Positions 63,138 through 64,000 of a stretch of 64,000 nucleotides of DNA are shown here, piece by piece. Positions within the stretch are counted from its first letter, which is position 1; each line of letters begins with the position of its first letter. The notes below the pieces were generated by a model, which was not told the DNA's origin, did not search any database, and was given only the letters and a program-made list of their open reading frames with translations. Source of the DNA: CAZTHK01 sp964613215 (lineage in GTDB: Bacteria > Krumholzibacteriota > Krumholzibacteriia > Krumholzibacteriales > CAZTHK01); the NCBI GenBank assembly GCA_964613215.1, contig CAZTHK010000018.1:1-64000 (forward strand). The letters run 5' to 3'. Both the position numbers and the translations under genes were made by a program.

Positions 63138-64000
63138 TTGGAAATTGAATTGGCTAAATATCGATTGCGGTTAAAATTCCTGGAAGAATGCCCACTTCCC
63201 CGATACAAGGGTACCACCTTCAGGGGAGCCTTTGGATCAGTATTCAAAAACACAATCTGTGTAAATAAATATGGTGTATGTGAGGATTGCCTGCTAAAGG
63301 AAAAATGTGCTTATTCGTATGTTTTTGAAACACCCGTGCCTGAGGATTCTGAAAGAATGAGATTGTATACTTATGCACCACATCCATTTGTCATAGAACC
63401 CCCCCAATCAGATAGGCAAATATTCAGCAAAGATGAAGAAGTTGATATTAACCTGGTCGTTCTGGGTAAGGCAATTGGTTATCTTCCATATTTTGTATAT
63501 ACTTTTGTAAAAATGGGTAATGCTGGATTGGGCAGGAAAAGAGGAAAATTCGAACTATTAAACATATCAAATGAAATCTCGGGAGAGGAGATATTCAATC
63601 CCAGTAGCGGAAAGCTCAAACAGCATAAACCAATTTCAATAAACTTGAGTAATAACAGCAGCAGAATTGGTAATAATATTAAGTTTAATTTTATTACTCC
63701 GGTTCGAATCAAATATGAAGACAGTCTTTTGGATGATTTAGAATTTCACATATTGATACGTAATCTTCTGAGACGCCTTTCTAATATCTGCTACTTTCAT
63801 AATGGAAAAAAGTTAGACGTTGATTTCAATGAGCTCATTCATCTGGCAGAAGATGTAAAAAAGAAATCAGATAGCACCAGGTGGATAGAATTTGAACGAT
63901 ATTCAACCCGTCAGAATACCAACATGAAAATGGGAGGAATAGTGGGCGAGATTGAATTTGAAGGAGATCTTTCTCCCTTCTCCGGATATCTGGAAGCGGG
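63138..64000 (+). CDS. cas6: CRISPR-associated endoribonuclease Cas6 (partial, runs off window)
   Basis: The frame starts at TTG 63138 behind AAGGTGG and is open to the last base (287 codons). It reads as the RAMP-type Cas6 family that trims pre-crRNA: LPRYKGTTFRGAFGSVFKNT near the N terminus, CEDCLLKEKCAYSYVFETP, APHPFVIEPP, GLGRKRGKFELL and, close to the edge, GDLSPFSGYLEAG, which normally leads into the glycine-rich loop. The terminal part is outside. No CRISPR repeats are seen here, so the array and the other cas genes should lie to the right. The gene is more A+T-rich than the housekeeping part, which is common for CRISPR loci. Confidence 0.82.
   Translation, partial: MEIELAKYRLRLKFLEECPLPRYKGTTFRGAFGSVFKNTICVNKYGVCEDCLLKEKCAYSYVFETPVPEDSERMRLYTYAPHPFVIEPPQSDRQIFSKDEEVDINLVVLGKAIGYLPYFVYTFVKMGNAGLGRKRGKFELLNISNEISGEEIFNPSSGKLKQHKPISINLSNNSSRIGNNIKFNFITPVRIKYEDSLLDDLEFHILIRNLLRRLSNICYFHNGKKLDVDFNELIHLAEDVKKKSDSTRWIEFERYSTRQNTNMKMGGIVGEIEFEGDLSPFSGYLEA

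Overview
The window is about 50% G+C bacterial chromosome with dense operons and Shine-Dalgarno sequences of the AGGAGG type. The gene content suggests a free-living anaerobe or microaerophile. It has a ferredoxin-dependent 2-oxoacid oxidoreductase, a hybrid cluster protein under an Fe-S Rrf2 regulator, a full adenylylation/uridylylation nitrogen circuit (GlnA, GlnB, GlnD, GlnE) and a large multi-sensor signalling operon. No rRNA or tRNA gene was found, so the phylum cannot be named from what I can read.

Layout. (1) 1-2700: an A+T-rich membrane GAF-like protein, a small membrane protein and an IS200/IS605-type element whose transposase has lost the first His of its HUH motif. (2) 3109-22332: an unusual island. 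One strand carries a TPR-like giant, a single-ring Clp-type AAA+ ATPase, a Ser/Thr kinase with TPRs, a second TPR protein, a small possibly J-like protein, two tandem Hsp70 paralogues (both with an Ig-like insert at the interdomain linker, the second with about ten ankyrin repeats) and a TIR protein with Clp_N-like repeats. The opposite strand carries a kinase-TIR fusion preceded by a zinc-ribbon protein. I read this as a candidate undescribed chaperone-linked TIR signalling or defence system. (3) 23052-32084: a short relative of the IS element, then a GntR-regulated 2-oxoacid oxidation operon (korA, korB-gamma fusion, acyl-CoA dehydrogenase), an AbgT-family transporter with an extra loop, a ferric-reductase-like flavocytochrome and an isochorismatase-fold hydrolase. 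(4) 32271-43238: priA and a five-gene signalling operon (receiver-GGDEF, histidine kinase, two giant kinase/GAF/HD-GYP proteins, receiver). (5) 43998-54856: tsaD, glnB, glnE, glnD, glnA and a PAS hybrid kinase. (6) 54835-61680: phosphatase, a second short IS relative, thiL, HAD hydrolase, CPBP protease, two zinc-ribbon proteins, hcp and its probable Rrf2 regulator. (7) 61849-64000: a decayed HNH endonuclease and the start of a Cas6 gene that runs off the window, so a CRISPR-Cas locus probably follows.

How the parts may work together. In the island, matching Clp_N-like repeats in the AAA+ ATPase and in the TIR protein suggest that the two proteins meet. The Hsp70s and J-like protein would supply substrate sensing or remodelling, and the kinases would supply control. 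This is inference from domains and gene order, with no experimental support in the sequence itself. The nitrogen genes form a standard circuit in which GlnD modifies PII, PII steers GlnE, and GlnE adenylylates the Tyr-397 type glutamine synthetase encoded beside it.
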